Assembly: GCA_024234935.1 (NCBI GenBank)
Contig: JACKNI010000005.1
Coordinates: 1 to 64,000 of the forward strand
From: Chromatiales bacterium
GTDB taxonomy: Bacteria > Pseudomonadota > Gammaproteobacteria > Steroidobacterales > GCA-2729495
Direction: 5' to 3'
DNA length: 64,000 nt
The notes under the pieces are model-generated. The model saw only the letters and a program-made list of their open reading frames with translations, had not been told where the DNA came from and did no database searches. Numbering within the stretch: the first letter of the stretch is position 1; every line of letters begins with the position of its first letter. A program made the position numbers and the translations under genes. Below, piece by piece: positions 8,422 through 15,850 of this stretch.

Positions 8422-9558
8422 TCAGTGCGTTGCCGAGACCGGTTTGTAGGCTGACTTCTCCAGCGCGGAGTGGACGCTTTCGCTGATCCACTTGATGAAG
8501 TTGTCGTGCTGCACGATACCCTTGGCATTGAAGGCGTAGTCGAGTCCCTTGAGATCACGGCGCAGTTTTGCCTGGATGGTCCGGGCGCCGACCAGGTTGG
8601 TTACGATCAGCACCTTTTTGCCGTCCTTTGTGGCGCTCTCCACCATGGCCCGCAGTTTCTGTACGTTGGCGGCCCGCACTTCCGGCACGGCGTCATCCTG
8701 CAAGGTGCCGGCCCGCACCGCTGCGAAGCCGCCGTCTTCCTTCACGTACTTCGCCATGGTTTCCAGATTCCGGAGCGTCTGGGCATTGTCTGCCGCGCCG
8801 GCTGGTCCGTGGGAGGCGATGATCACCACCTCGTTCTTCGGATCCGTGCTGATTTCCATCGCGTAGTCGAGCAGGATTTCCGCGATCAGCGGATCAGTGC
8901 CCGGCGGCGGGACCAGATGCAGAACAGTATCGGTCTCCACCTGGCCAACCGTCGCATATGAAGCTTCTGCACGCCGGCCGAGCACGTATTCCCATTGCCG
9001 GTACATCTCGTCGTGGGTGGACGACACGATCGGTACGACCACGACCTCCTTCGCGCCCGCGGCCTGCAGGTCATCAAGCGCGAGCTGTATATGCTCGGAC
9101 ATCATCATTGCCATGCCGACGCCGAGTGCCGTGGGCAGGACATCGCCGATGGGCTGTACCCGCTCCCGGAACAGCTTGTCGCCCTGTTCGCGGAAGCCGT
9201 GCAACAGGATCAGCACACCCTGACCGGCATGCAGATCAGCGGGACTGATGTACCAGCTGTAGTCCTCACCCATCTGCTCCATGGAGAGGTTCATCTGGGC
9301 GTCGGTATATTTTGCGAACAGCGGGATCTTCTGGCGCAACTCGGCCGTCAGTTCGGGCGACATCTGGTGCTTCATGCCGTAGAGGCGCCGGCCGAGTTCG
9401 TCGCGGCCGCCATCGTGTCCGGCATGTTCGTCCTGAGCGGCATGCTGCGAATGGTCCGTCTGCGCGTTCGCCAGAAACGGTATGGTCATGCTGATGGCTG
9501 CGGTCAGCAACATCCAGTAACGGGTGTCGCCTTGGCGAATCGAATTGTTCTGTTGCAT
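8422..9558 (-). CDS. Exported two-lobed CbiX/sirohydrochlorin-chelatase-like protein
   Basis: A 378-residue protein with a signal peptide (hydrophobic residues 16-30, cleavage near ANA-QTD) and then a His-rich linker HSQHAAQDEHAGHD. Two similar lobes follow. Lobe 1 has VLILLHGFREQGDKLF and then LDDLQAAGAKEVVVVPIVSS; lobe 2 has VVIIASHGPAGAADN and then a Lys-rich helix and VLIVTNLVG. A strand ending in HG(S/F/P), then a helix, then a GA-x-x-VVVVP strand is the class II chelatase (CbiX/SirB) pattern. Family enzymes insert Co, Ni or Fe into tetrapyrroles in the cytoplasm, so export plus a metal-binding-like linker is odd. Function is not assigned. The start codon lies 12 bp after the cupin gene's stop. 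Confidence 0.6.
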   Translation of the reverse strand: MQQNNSIRQGDTRYWMLLTAAISMTIPFLANAQTDHSQHAAQDEHAGHDGGRDELGRRLYGMKHQMSPELTAELRQKIPLFAKYTDAQMNLSMEQMGEDYSWYISPADLHAGQGVLILLHGFREQGDKLFRERVQPIGDVLPTALGVGMAMMMSEHIQLALDDLQAAGAKEVVVVPIVSSTHDEMYRQWEYVLGRRAEASYATVGQVETDTVLHLVPPPGTDPLIAEILLDYAMEISTDPKNEVVIIASHGPAGAADNAQTLRNLETMAKYVKEDGGFAAVRAGTLQDDAVPEVRAANVQKLRAMVESATKDGKKVLIVTNLVGARTIQAKLRRDLKGLDYAFNAKGIVQHDNFIKWISESVHSALEKSAYKPVSATH

Positions 9559-9570
9559 GGAGATCAGCCC

Positions 9571-10482
9571 CTATCGGCCGTCGAGGTCCCACTCTCCCGT
9601 TGAGCGCGAGCGGACCGGAATGCCGGCAATTACCGGCGCCTCGTACCTTGATTTCGGGTCGTAGTTGATTGCATCACCTTCGACGATGACGCGTTCGTTG
9701 ACCGTGATCCAGTTGAGCAGTGTGCCGTCGAGCCTGAAGAAGCCGGTCCAGCCGCGTTCTTCACCGGCCACGAAGTGGCCGTGCTTGACCCGCGCGGGTC
9801 TGAAGAAATAAGTGCCGGCGTCCAGCGTGCCGAAGTTGTAGACCAGATGACCGTCGAGGCTGTACGCCTCTTCGAAGACCGGGTGATGCACCATGCGGTC
9901 ATCCGACCAGCCGGGTGGTGCCCAGGCGAGCATGGTGACAAAGCCCTTGTCGTTCTGTCCCGGCGGCGCGGGATCGTGATAAAGCAGCTTGAGCTTGAGA
10001 AAGCGCTGCGTATCGCCTTCATAGGCGTTGGGCATCCATTCCATGCGGTTGGTATCGGCGATGACCAGTTCGCCCTGCTTGTCGGAAGCGGTATTTCCGC
10101 CACGCGCGACGAAGCGGCTGCGGTTCTTTGCGGATACGGAAAATCCCCAGTCGCCGAATTCGCGGAATATCAGTACATCGGTGCCGGCGGCTACCTGTAT
10201 CGCCGGAACGCACAGCCCGGCCGGCGCGCGGAAGTAGGCGCCCTGGCCGAGCAGGCGATCGCCGAGCTTCACCTGACCGGACATCACATACCACTCGACG
10301 TCACCGTGATGGTAGCCGGCCGGGCGGCTCCAGGCCGATTCAAAAACCACGCGTGTCGAGGCGCCGCCGTTTTCCTCGTCGTAGGAGAGGTTTCGCTGGC
10401 GGGCCTTGCCGCTGCCGCGGGTAAGTTCCGCCGGGTGCCAGACGAGGTCGGCTTCCTGGATCAGTTCCACATGAGGACGCAT
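9571..10482 (-). CDS. Bicupin DUF4437-like protein
   Basis: A 303-residue soluble protein with two beta-rich cupin halves. The first has RPAGYHHGDVEWYVMSGQVKLGD and GQGAYFRAPAG; the second has HHPVFEEAYSLDGHLVYN and GTYFFRPARVKHGHF. These histidine/glutamate patterns are those of cupin metal sites, as in the DUF4437 group. Enzymatic role unknown; possibilities are a dioxygenase or an isomerase acting on a small carboxylated molecule. There is a good ribosome site (GGGAGA about seven bases before the ATG at 10482). It begins the run cupin, chelatase-like, LLM oxidoreductase, which may be one operon. Confidence 0.72.
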   Translation of the reverse strand: MRPHVELIQEADLVWHPAELTRGSGKARQRNLSYDEENGGASTRVVFESAWSRPAGYHHGDVEWYVMSGQVKLGDRLLGQGAYFRAPAGLCVPAIQVAAGTDVLIFREFGDWGFSVSAKNRSRFVARGGNTASDKQGELVIADTNRMEWMPNAYEGDTQRFLKLKLLYHDPAPPGQNDKGFVTMLAWAPPGWSDDRMVHHPVFEEAYSLDGHLVYNFGTLDAGTYFFRPARVKHGHFVAGEERGWTGFFRLDGTLLNWITVNERVIVEGDAINYDPKSRYEAPVIAGIPVRSRSTGEWDLDGR

Positions 10483-10509
10483 TGTCGTTCTCCCTTCGCC
10501 CTGCCGTTG

Positions 10510-10812
10510 CTAGCGTGCCTTGCGGCCCGGCTTGCGCTTCTTGCTGGCCGCTTTTTTTCGCTTCAGCGGGCGGGCTTCTTCGAGCAGCGGAAAATCGTCG
10601 CACAGTGCGCGTGTCTGCCGGCAGGCTTCGATGAATTCATCCATCACCGGCCCGCTGACCGGAACCTGGCCGGACTTCGGTGCAGCCCGCTTCAGGCTGC
10701 GCCAGAGTTTATTGACACGCTTTAGTGTCTGCTCCATCGCATTGGTGACGTAGCGGGAATGAAAATCCCAGTCGCCGCGAATCTGGCCCAGATCAACCGG
10801 TTTGTCTGACAT
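10510..10812 (-). CDS. Small hypothetical protein with Lys/Arg-rich tail
   Basis: A 100-residue soluble protein. The body is helical (MEQTLKRVNKLWRSLKRA) and the last 20 residues are a run of Lys/Arg/Ala (KRKKAASKKRKPGRKAR), which could bind nucleic acid. I do not recognise the family. The ATG at 10812 has CTGGAG about nine bases upstream; a further in-frame ATG at 10848 is less likely. It lies 27 bp upstream of the cupin gene on the same strand. Confidence 0.55.
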   Translation of the reverse strand: MSDKPVDLGQIRGDWDFHSRYVTNAMEQTLKRVNKLWRSLKRAAPKSGQVPVSGPVMDEFIEACRQTRALCDDFPLLEEARPLKRKKAASKKRKPGRKAR

Positions 10813-10922
10813 TGCACGCGCTCCAGCGTCTTGGATGAGTTGTTGCAAGCATAGCGACTATATCAACCGCATCTTGTCCGGCCCGCGGCTTGTTGACCGC
10901 ACCTCGGCCAGAGCATGCTGAC

Positions 10923-11216
10923 CTACGGTGTTCGGTCCGGCCCCGATGTGCTGCGAGAATTGACCGGGCGCCGGTAGATCACGTAGTACACGAGCGCGCT
11001 GCCGCCCCCCAGTACCCGCTGCATGGCAAAGCCCAGTTGCAGGTCGCTCACCACGATCACGTAATAAAGTGCACCCAGGCCAATGAAAGCGCCGGCCAGC
11101 ATGCCGAGCATCGCCAGCTGCAGGAACGATAGCCGTGCTTTCAGGAGGCAGGCTTCATGGACCCGCTGGGCGATCTCGGCGGGTGAGTAGGCATCAAGGC
11201 CGTAGCTGCTGCTCAT
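10923..11216 (-). pseudogene. Truncated formate/nitrite transporter (FNT) N-terminus
   Basis: The first 72 or so of 97 residues match the start of FNT channels: SPAEIAQRVHEACLLKARLS, then a membrane segment with the family pattern MLAGAFIGLGALYYVIV, then LGFAMQRVLGG. Intact FNT channels are about 270 residues with six membrane segments; here the frame leaves the family at the Gly run near residue 72 and ends at 97 with unrelated sequence (RRPVNSRSTSGP). No other FNT segment is found nearby. It has a normal ATG at 11216, so it may still be expressed as a one- or two-helix peptide, but it cannot be a channel. It is divergent from aroE. Confidence 0.6.
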
Positions 11217-11316
11217 GGTTGAACGCCTGTACCCGACGGATTATTCCTCGACAGAGGCTGCATTATGGAAAAAGATAGCAGACTATCGCCGGCGGGATCC
11301 CAGGGGGAACGACGAC

Positions 11317-12171
11317 ATGACCGACCGTTACGGAGTTATCGGCCATCCGATCGCGCACAGCAAGTCGCCGGTTATCCACCGGCTGTTTGCCGAGGCGACC
11401 GGGCAGGACATCACATACGAGGCCTGGGATATCGCTCCGGAAGTCCTGGCCGAGCGGGTCCGGCAGCTGTTTGCCGAGGGCGTCCGCGGCCTCAATGTGA
11501 CGGTGCCCCACAAGACCGCGGTTGCCCGGATCGCCTCCCGGCTGACCTCCCGTGCTGAGCTGGCCGGTGCGGTGAATACCCTGATCATGCACGCTGATGG
11601 TGCGATCGAGGGCGATAACACCGACGGCGCGGGTCTCGTCAATGATTTGCGCCAGAACCTGCGCCTGCGGCTCTCGGGTACCCGCATCCTGATACTCGGT
11701 GCCGGCGGTGCGACGCGCGGCATCGTTCCCGCCCTTTTCGAGACCAAACCACGCGAAATCGTCATCGCCAACCGGACGCCCGAAAAGGCACGTGATCTGG
11801 CGCGCGATTTTCGCCTGCTGGGGCGGATTCTCGCCTGTCAGTTCCAGGAACTCGGCGGACAGAGCTTCGATCTGGTCATCAACGCGACTTCGGCGGGCCT
11901 GCACGGCGAGTTGCCGCCGTTCCCGCCGTCGATACTCGGCCCGGAAACGCTGTGCTACGACTTGTCCTACGCGATGCATGACACGCCTTTCGTGAGCTGG
12001 GCCAGTGAACATGGTGCCGGCCGCATCAGCCAGGGCTGGGGCATGCTGGTGGAGCAGGCAGCTGAGTCCTTCTATCTGTGGCGCGGGGTACGGCCGGACA
12101 CCAGGCCCATCATCGCGAAACTGCCGGGTTCACCGGGCGCCACCGATACGATGCAAAAACGTCTGGCCTGA
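11317..12171 (+). CDS. aroE: Shikimate dehydrogenase
   Basis: A 284-residue NADP-dependent enzyme reducing 3-dehydroshikimate to shikimate. The substrate site is GHPIAHSKSPVIHRLF near the start, NVTVPHK carries the catalytic Lys, and NTDG carries the catalytic Asp. The Rossmann loop is GAGGATRG and the NADP-selecting segment is ANRTPEKARDL. Length is normal (E. coli AroE is 272). The ATG at 11317 has AGGGGGA nine bases upstream; the frame is open back to 11215 but without a better start. The alkyltransferase-like gene follows after 3 bp, suggesting co-transcription. A type II dehydroquinase for the preceding step is also in this window (30461). Confidence 0.95.
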   Translation: MTDRYGVIGHPIAHSKSPVIHRLFAEATGQDITYEAWDIAPEVLAERVRQLFAEGVRGLNVTVPHKTAVARIASRLTSRAELAGAVNTLIMHADGAIEGDNTDGAGLVNDLRQNLRLRLSGTRILILGAGGATRGIVPALFETKPREIVIANRTPEKARDLARDFRLLGRILACQFQELGGQSFDLVINATSAGLHGELPPFPPSILGPETLCYDLSYAMHDTPFVSWASEHGAGRISQGWGMLVEQAAESFYLWRGVRPDTRPIIAKLPGSPGATDTMQKRLA

Positions 12172-12174
12172 GCC

Positions 12175-12567
12175 ATGCCGCTGCCGCGGCCTGATGCCGG
12201 GCGACCAACGCAGATGCAGGCGATCTGGCGAATCATTGCGGCCATTCCGCCCGGGCGGGTTGCCAGTTACGGGCAGATCGCCGCATTGGCCGGACTGCCG
12301 CGCGGTGCGCGACAGACTGCCCGTGCGCTCCGGCATGCGCCCGCTGAACTGGGCCTGCCGTGGCATCGCGTGATCGCGGTGAACGGCCGCATCGCCATTC
12401 CGGTATCGAGTCGCGGTTACCGTACCCAGATCAGCCGGTTGCGCGCGGAGGGCATCGTTGTAGACGCCGGTCGCGTGAATATGCGCGTGTACCGCTGGGC
12501 ACCGCGTCTGGATGAGTTGCTGTGGGGGCCGATGCCGGACCTCCCGGAAAGGCCATTGCGCGACTAG
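12175..12567 (+). CDS. Alkyltransferase-like (ATL/MGMT-family) DNA-binding protein
   Basis: A 130-residue protein with only the winged DNA-binding half of O6-alkylguanine-DNA alkyltransferase. It has IPPGRVASYGQIAALAGLP, GARQTARAL and then GLPWHRVI. In true MGMT the last motif is PCHRV with the alkyl-accepting Cys; Trp in its place is the hallmark of ATL proteins such as E. coli YbaZ. These bind O6-alkylguanine and hand it to nucleotide excision repair without reversing it. The start is three bases after aroE; an ATG at 12214 (MQAIW) is an alternative. The end overlaps the convergent glk gene by four bases. Confidence 0.88.
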   Translation: MPLPRPDAGRPTQMQAIWRIIAAIPPGRVASYGQIAALAGLPRGARQTARALRHAPAELGLPWHRVIAVNGRIAIPVSSRGYRTQISRLRAEGIVVDAGRVNMRVYRWAPRLDELLWGPMPDLPERPLRD

Positions 12568-13502
12568 CCCTGGCTGTCGGCTTCGGCGAAGGCGGCGAGT
12601 CCGCGCAGCGCGGGCTGATCGGCAATGATGACCCGGGTGGGGATGTCGGCGAGAAACGGGCGGTAACGGCCCTTGTCCTCGAAACGTGCGCGGAAGCCCG
12701 AGGTTATCAGCTGTTCAAGGTATCTCGGTGTGATGCCGCCACCGATGTAGACGCCGCCGAAAGCGGCGAAGGTGAGGGCGAGATTGCTGGCCGCCGTGGC
12801 GAGCAGCTGAAAGAACACCTCCAGCGCCTCGAGGGCGGCCGCTTCGCCGGCGACAATCCGCGCGCCGACTTCATCCGGCGTCAGCAGCTCACCGCCGTGC
12901 AATGCCATATAAAGAAAAGCGAGGCCGGCGCCGGAGATCAGCCGCTCCGCCGAGCAATGACCGAAACGCTCGCGGCCCAGCGCGATGATGCGCGCTTCAC
13001 GCTCGTCGCTCGGCGCCATGGTGACGTGGCCGCCCTCGCCAGTGATGGCATGCCAGCGCCCGCCGATCTGCACGAGTCCCGCCGCACCAAGTCCCGTGCC
13101 CGGACCGAGCACCACCTTCGGCGCGCCGGCGACTTCCCGGCCGCCGCCGATTTGCAGCAGGTCGGCCGGACCGAGTACCGGCAAGGCGTAGGCTTGTGCA
13201 GCGAAATCGTTGAGCGGAGTGACACGGCGCAGTGACAGCGCGCGAGCCAGTGCGCTGACCGAGAAACTCCAGTTGATGTTGATCATCCGGACTTCATCGC
13301 CCTGGATCGGTGCGGCGATGGCCAGTACGGCTTCGTCCGGCCTTTCAGCCGGCGGCAGCATGCCAAGATAAGCGCCGAGCAGGCGGTCGAGGCCCGGGAA
13401 ATCCCGGTTACGGAAATTTTCCGTGTACTGAAGAACGCCGCCCGGGCTTGCTACCGCACAACGGGTATTGGTTCCACCGATATCTGCGATCAGCCAGCGC
13501 AT
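12564..13502 (-). CDS. glk: Glucokinase
   Basis: A 312-residue ATP-dependent glucokinase of the Glk/ROK-like proteobacterial type, phosphorylating free glucose in the cytoplasm. The N-terminal phosphate loop is LIADIGGTNTRCAV and the sugar-binding aspartate sits in LNDFAAQAYAL. GPGTGLGAAGL gives the second phosphate loop, TGEGGHVTMAP is the sugar-site Glu/Gly/His motif, and IGGGITPRYLEQL ends the adenosine site. Length is close to E. coli Glk (321). The ATG at 13502 was chosen over an upstream GTG at 13517. It lies 42 bp after the arsenite carrier gene on the same strand; without a phosphotransferase gene in view it would serve permease-imported or intracellular glucose. Confidence 0.92.
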   Translation of the reverse strand: MRWLIADIGGTNTRCAVASPGGVLQYTENFRNRDFPGLDRLLGAYLGMLPPAERPDEAVLAIAAPIQGDEVRMININWSFSVSALARALSLRRVTPLNDFAAQAYALPVLGPADLLQIGGGREVAGAPKVVLGPGTGLGAAGLVQIGGRWHAITGEGGHVTMAPSDEREARIIALGRERFGHCSAERLISGAGLAFLYMALHGGELLTPDEVGARIVAGEAAALEALEVFFQLLATAASNLALTFAAFGGVYIGGGITPRYLEQLITSGFRARFEDKGRYRPFLADIPTRVIIADQPALRGLAAFAEADSQG

Positions 13503-13544
13503 GCGTGCAGGATACACGCGGGACGATCCTGCATGGGCTCTGAC

Positions 13545-14585
13545 TCAGCCCCGGGTTTCCCGGGCAACCGGGAAGTAGTCACGGGTGCCGTTGGCGATGC
13601 GCACCAGGGTCAGCATGATCGGCACCTCCACCAGCACGCCCACGACGGTTGCCAGTGCCGCACCGGACTGCAGGCCGAACAGCGAGATGGCAACCGCGAC
13701 GGCCAGCTCAAAGAAGTTGCTGGCACCGATCATGCCGGCAGGTGCCGCGATGTTATGGGGCACCTTCCAGGCTTTGGCCCAGCCGTAGGCAATGAAGAAG
13801 ATCAAAAAGGTCTGGATGACCAGCGGGATGGCGATCAGCAGGATATCCAGCGGGTTGGCGATGATGACATCGCCCTGGAAGGCAAACAGCAGCACCAGGG
13901 TGATGATCAGTCCGACCGGGGTGACTGGTGTCAGTCGCTTCATGAAGACCTTGTCGAACCACTCGAGGCCGCGCTGTTTGATGACGGTTCGACGGGTCAG
14001 GTAGCCGGCGCCCAGCGGAATCACGATGTAGAGCACCACCGACAGGATGACCGTATCCCAGGGGACCTGGATGTTCGACACGCCGAGCAGGAAGACCACG
14101 ATGGGCGCAAAGGCAAACAGCATGATCAGGTCGTTGAGCGCGACCTGGACCAGGGTGTAGGCGGCGTCGCCGCGGGTGAGGTAGCTCCACACGAAGACCA
14201 TGGCGGTGCAGGGCGCAGCGCCCAGAAGAATCGCCCCGGCCAGATACTCGCTGGCCCGTTCCGCAGGGATCAGTGGCGCGAACAAGACGGTCAGGAAAAA
14301 CCAGGCGATCGCGAACATGGTGAAGGGCTTGATCAGCCAGTTGACCGCGGTGGTGATGACCAACCCCCTGGGTTGGCGGCGTACACCGAGGATCGACGTG
14401 AAATCGATCTGCACCATCATGGGAAAAATCATCGCCCAGATCAGTACCGCAACCGGGATCGATACCTGGGCATACTCAAAGCGCGACAGGGCATCGGGTA
14501 TGGCCGGTGCGAACTGCCCCAGCAGCACACCCGCCACGATGGCCAAGGCCACCCAGACAGAGAGTAAACGCTCGAACAGCCCCAT
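13545..14585 (-). CDS. acr3: ACR3-family arsenite efflux permease
   Basis: A 346-residue inner-membrane protein with ten predicted segments and the ACR3 hallmarks. [17 protein letters not shown] holds the essential cysteine, and [18 protein letters not shown] in the ninth segment holds the conserved Glu/Asn. ACR3 exports As(III), and in some lineages Sb(III), using the proton motive force. The ATG at 14585 is preceded by GGAAG at a normal distance. It follows arsC on the same strand by 50 bp, forming an arsC-acr3 pair: the reductase makes arsenite and the carrier removes it. No arsR regulator is found in the window, which makes the unusual upstream region (15050-15400) relevant. Confidence 0.9.
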   Translation of the reverse strand: MGLFERLLSVWVALAIVAGVLLGQFAPAIPDALSRFEYAQVSIPVAVLIWAMIFPMMVQIDFTSILGVRRQPRGLVITTAVNWLIKPFTMFAIAWFFLTVLFAPLIPAERASEYLAGAILLGAAPCTAMVFVWSYLTRGDAAYTLVQVALNDLIMLFAFAPIVVFLLGVSNIQVPWDTVILSVVLYIVIPLGAGYLTRRTVIKQRGLEWFDKVFMKRLTPVTPVGLIITLVLLFAFQGDVIIANPLDILLIAIPLVIQTFLIFFIAYGWAKAWKVPHNIAAPAGMIGASNFFELAVAVAISLFGLQSGAALATVVGVLVEVPIMLTLVRIANGTRDYFPVARETRG

Positions 14586-14635
14586 GGCTTCCGAGGTGCC
14601 TGGAGCCTGTGACTCCGGGCGAGCGGTATTCCGGC

Positions 14636-15049
14636 TTATCGCCCTGCTCCCGGGTAGCGAATCACTTTGCCGTCTTCCCTGGTGAAGTGTTCGACAGGAT
14701 TTTCGAGGATATCCAGCACACGCTCGGAGGGCCTGCACAGACGGGCGCCCTTGTCCGTCACGACGATCGGCCGATTGATCAGAATCGGATGCGCCATCAT
14801 GGCATCGATCAGTTGATCATCGCTCAATGCCGGATCGTCGAGCCCCAGTTCATCGTACGGCGTGCCTTTGCGCCGAAGGAGGTCGCGTGGAGCGATCCCC
14901 ATCATCGACAGCAATGCAAGCAGCCGTTCGCGGCTGGGCGGTGTCTGGAGATACTCGATGACCTCGGGGTCTTCACCTGAGGCCTTGATCATCGCCAGGG
15001 TGTTGCGCGAAGTGCCGCAGTCGGGATTGTGATAGATCAGGGTTTGCAT
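14636..15049 (-). CDS. arsC: Arsenate reductase, glutaredoxin-dependent type
   Basis: A 137-residue ArsC/Spx-fold protein. [20 protein letters not shown] contains the catalytic Cys with the C-G-T-S-R-N loop of plasmid R773-type Ars[21 protein letters not shown] gives the arginines that bind arsenate and its intermediate. It reduces As(V) to As(III) with glutathione/glutaredoxin, feeding the adjacent ACR3 pump. The ATG at 15049 starts the fold exactly; an upstream in-frame start at 15088 would lie inside the terminator at 15087-15117. Only 37 bp separate that terminator from this start codon, so arsC must use a very short private promoter or read-through. Confidence 0.93.
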   Translation of the reverse strand: MQTLIYHNPDCGTSRNTLAMIKASGEDPEVIEYLQTPPSRERLLALLSMMGIAPRDLLRRKGTPYDELGLDDPALSDDQLIDAMMAHPILINRPIVVTDKGARLCRPSERVLDILENPVEHFTREDGKVIRYPGAGR

Positions 15050-15086
15050 GCCGCCGCATTTTATCCGGGCGCGCTTCCGGAGGCCC

Positions 15087-15117
15087 AAAAAAAAGCCGCC
15101 CCTGGGCAGGGGGCGGC
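15087..15117 (-). terminator. Strong intrinsic terminator just upstream of arsC
   Basis: On the minus strand an 8-bp perfect stem (GCCGCCCC with GGGGCGGC, 15117-15110 and 15102-15095) with a 7-base loop is followed by eight T residues (15094-15087). It points towards arsC, so it ends transcripts that start in the 15.1-15.4 kb gap. It is the 3' end of the proposed small RNA or leader. Confidence 0.88.
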
Positions 15118-15270
15118 AAGATTGGGCTTGGGATGGTGCTATTCAGCTTTTTATTGTTTTTGTTTTTCTTCTTCTTATTGAGGTTGCTGTTCGATCATTG
15201 GGTTTGGGCTTGGGTTTTTGGGGTGTGGGCTGCTGTGCTTTCTCGGTTGATCGTTCAGCGGGGTCCTCGC
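15087..15270 (-). ncRNA. Candidate sigma-54-dependent small RNA or arsC leader with Hfq-type A-rich tract
   Basis: This is a predicted transcript of about 184 nt. Its start is inferred from a sigma-54 promoter at 15280-15295 and its end is an intrinsic terminator. The RNA is poor in G, with C-rich blocks (ACCCAAGCCCAAACCC) and then ten consecutive AAN triplets at 15176-15147, an ideal (A-R-N)n tract of the kind Hfq binds on its distal face. Pseudomonad CrcZ/CrcY sRNAs combine the same parts (sigma-54 promoter, A-rich Hfq sites, terminator), but no sequence homology is claimed. The alternative is an attenuated 5' leader of arsC-acr3. An open frame of 149 codons covers it on the same strand but has no family match or good start. 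Confidence 0.5.
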
Positions 15271-15279
15271 TGAAGTAAT

Positions 15280-15295
15280 TGCAGCAAACGTGCCA
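15280..15295 (-). promoter_or_regulatory. Sigma-54 (-24/-12) promoter
   Basis: The minus strand reads TGGCACGTTTGCTGCA. The -24 element TGGCACG is perfect, the GG and GC doublets are separated by exactly ten bases, and the -12 element CTGCA differs from TTGCA at one position. The start site would be near 15270. A 7-bp inverted repeat (TTCAGCG and CGCTGAA, 15274-15254) spans the predicted start. Confidence 0.6.
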
Positions 15296-15350
15296 GCCTC
15301 GCGCGGAGCGCCCGTCGACTTGACAGAATCCGGAAAATAGCCGTTTTACC

Positions 15351-15364
15351 GTGACTGTCGTCAC
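15351..15364. promoter_or_regulatory. Palindrome GTGAC-N4-GTCAC, possible activator site
   Basis: A perfect 5-bp inverted repeat (GTGAC 15351-15355, GTCAC 15360-15364) is centred about 88 bp upstream of the predicted sigma-54 start site, the usual distance for an enhancer-binding protein. It does not match the NtrC or CbrB consensus I know. The rest of 15296-15598 shows no gene; a CTTACA/TGTAAG stem lies at 15516-15540. Confidence 0.3.
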
Positions 15365-15598
15365 ACGAAACCGGTGCCCTGCCGCTGGCCTGGCGATGGA
15401 GGTAGGGTTGCTGCTCGCCGCTCCCGGGGCGATTTGTATAGCAGGGCGACGCCCGACGCCGGGGATCAGGTGAACCGCGTCACGTTCCCCGTATAAACCC
15501 GTTCTTGGACAAAGACTTACAGGCTTGCCGCCCGTGTAAGATTTGCCGACGGCGAGTGTCTCCGCGTAGCACCGCTTTGGCTTCGCCCCCAAGTGCCC

Positions 15599-15820
15599 TC
15601 AGGCGTTGAGGTCGGGAATCCGCGCGCTTTCCAGCCGCGTGATGAGATCCTTGAGGCGCAGTTTCTCTTTCTTCAGGCGCCGGATGCGCAGCTGATCCTC
15701 GGCTGCAAAGCGATCGAGTGCCGCGATCGCCGCGTCGAGATCGCGGTGCGCGACGCGCAACTCCTTCAGTCGCCAGAGGTCACTGAAGACATTCGTGTTG
15801 ATGTTGTCGTCATCGCTCAT
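15599..15820 (-). CDS. YdcH-like DUF465 small protein
   Basis: A 73-residue, highly charged helical protein of the YdcH/DUF465 type. Residues about 20-68 form a coiled coil, LRVAHRDLDAAIAALDR followed by RIRRLKKEKLRLKDLITRLE, which is the characteristic ending of the family. The members are small cytoplasmic proteins of unknown function in proteobacteria. It lies 30 bp before cysQ on the same strand in reverse order (cysQ is downstream of its start in genome order but upstream in transcription), so both could share one transcript. Confidence 0.82.
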   Translation of the reverse strand: MSDDDNINTNVFSDLWRLKELRVAHRDLDAAIAALDRFAAEDQLRIRRLKKEKLRLKDLITRLESARIPDLNA

Positions 15821-15850
15821 CGTGCTGCCAGTCTAGCAGTCGCGGACCGT

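Noticed and set aside
13533..14567. 344-codon frame on the plus strand
   Set aside because: Antisense of the ACR3 gene; Asp/Gln/His-rich shadow composition.
15143..15592. 149-codon open frame on the minus strand over the sigma-54/AAN region
   Set aside because: It has no good start or family resemblance, and its tail is the low-complexity AAN and CCCAA sequence read as Lys/Arg/Pro. The terminator after it is equally explained by a small RNA.
15087..15598. 6S RNA in this gap
   Set aside because: I compared by eye with the closed-stem, open-bubble pattern of enterobacterial and pseudomonad 6S RNA and saw no matching central bubble or flanking arms.
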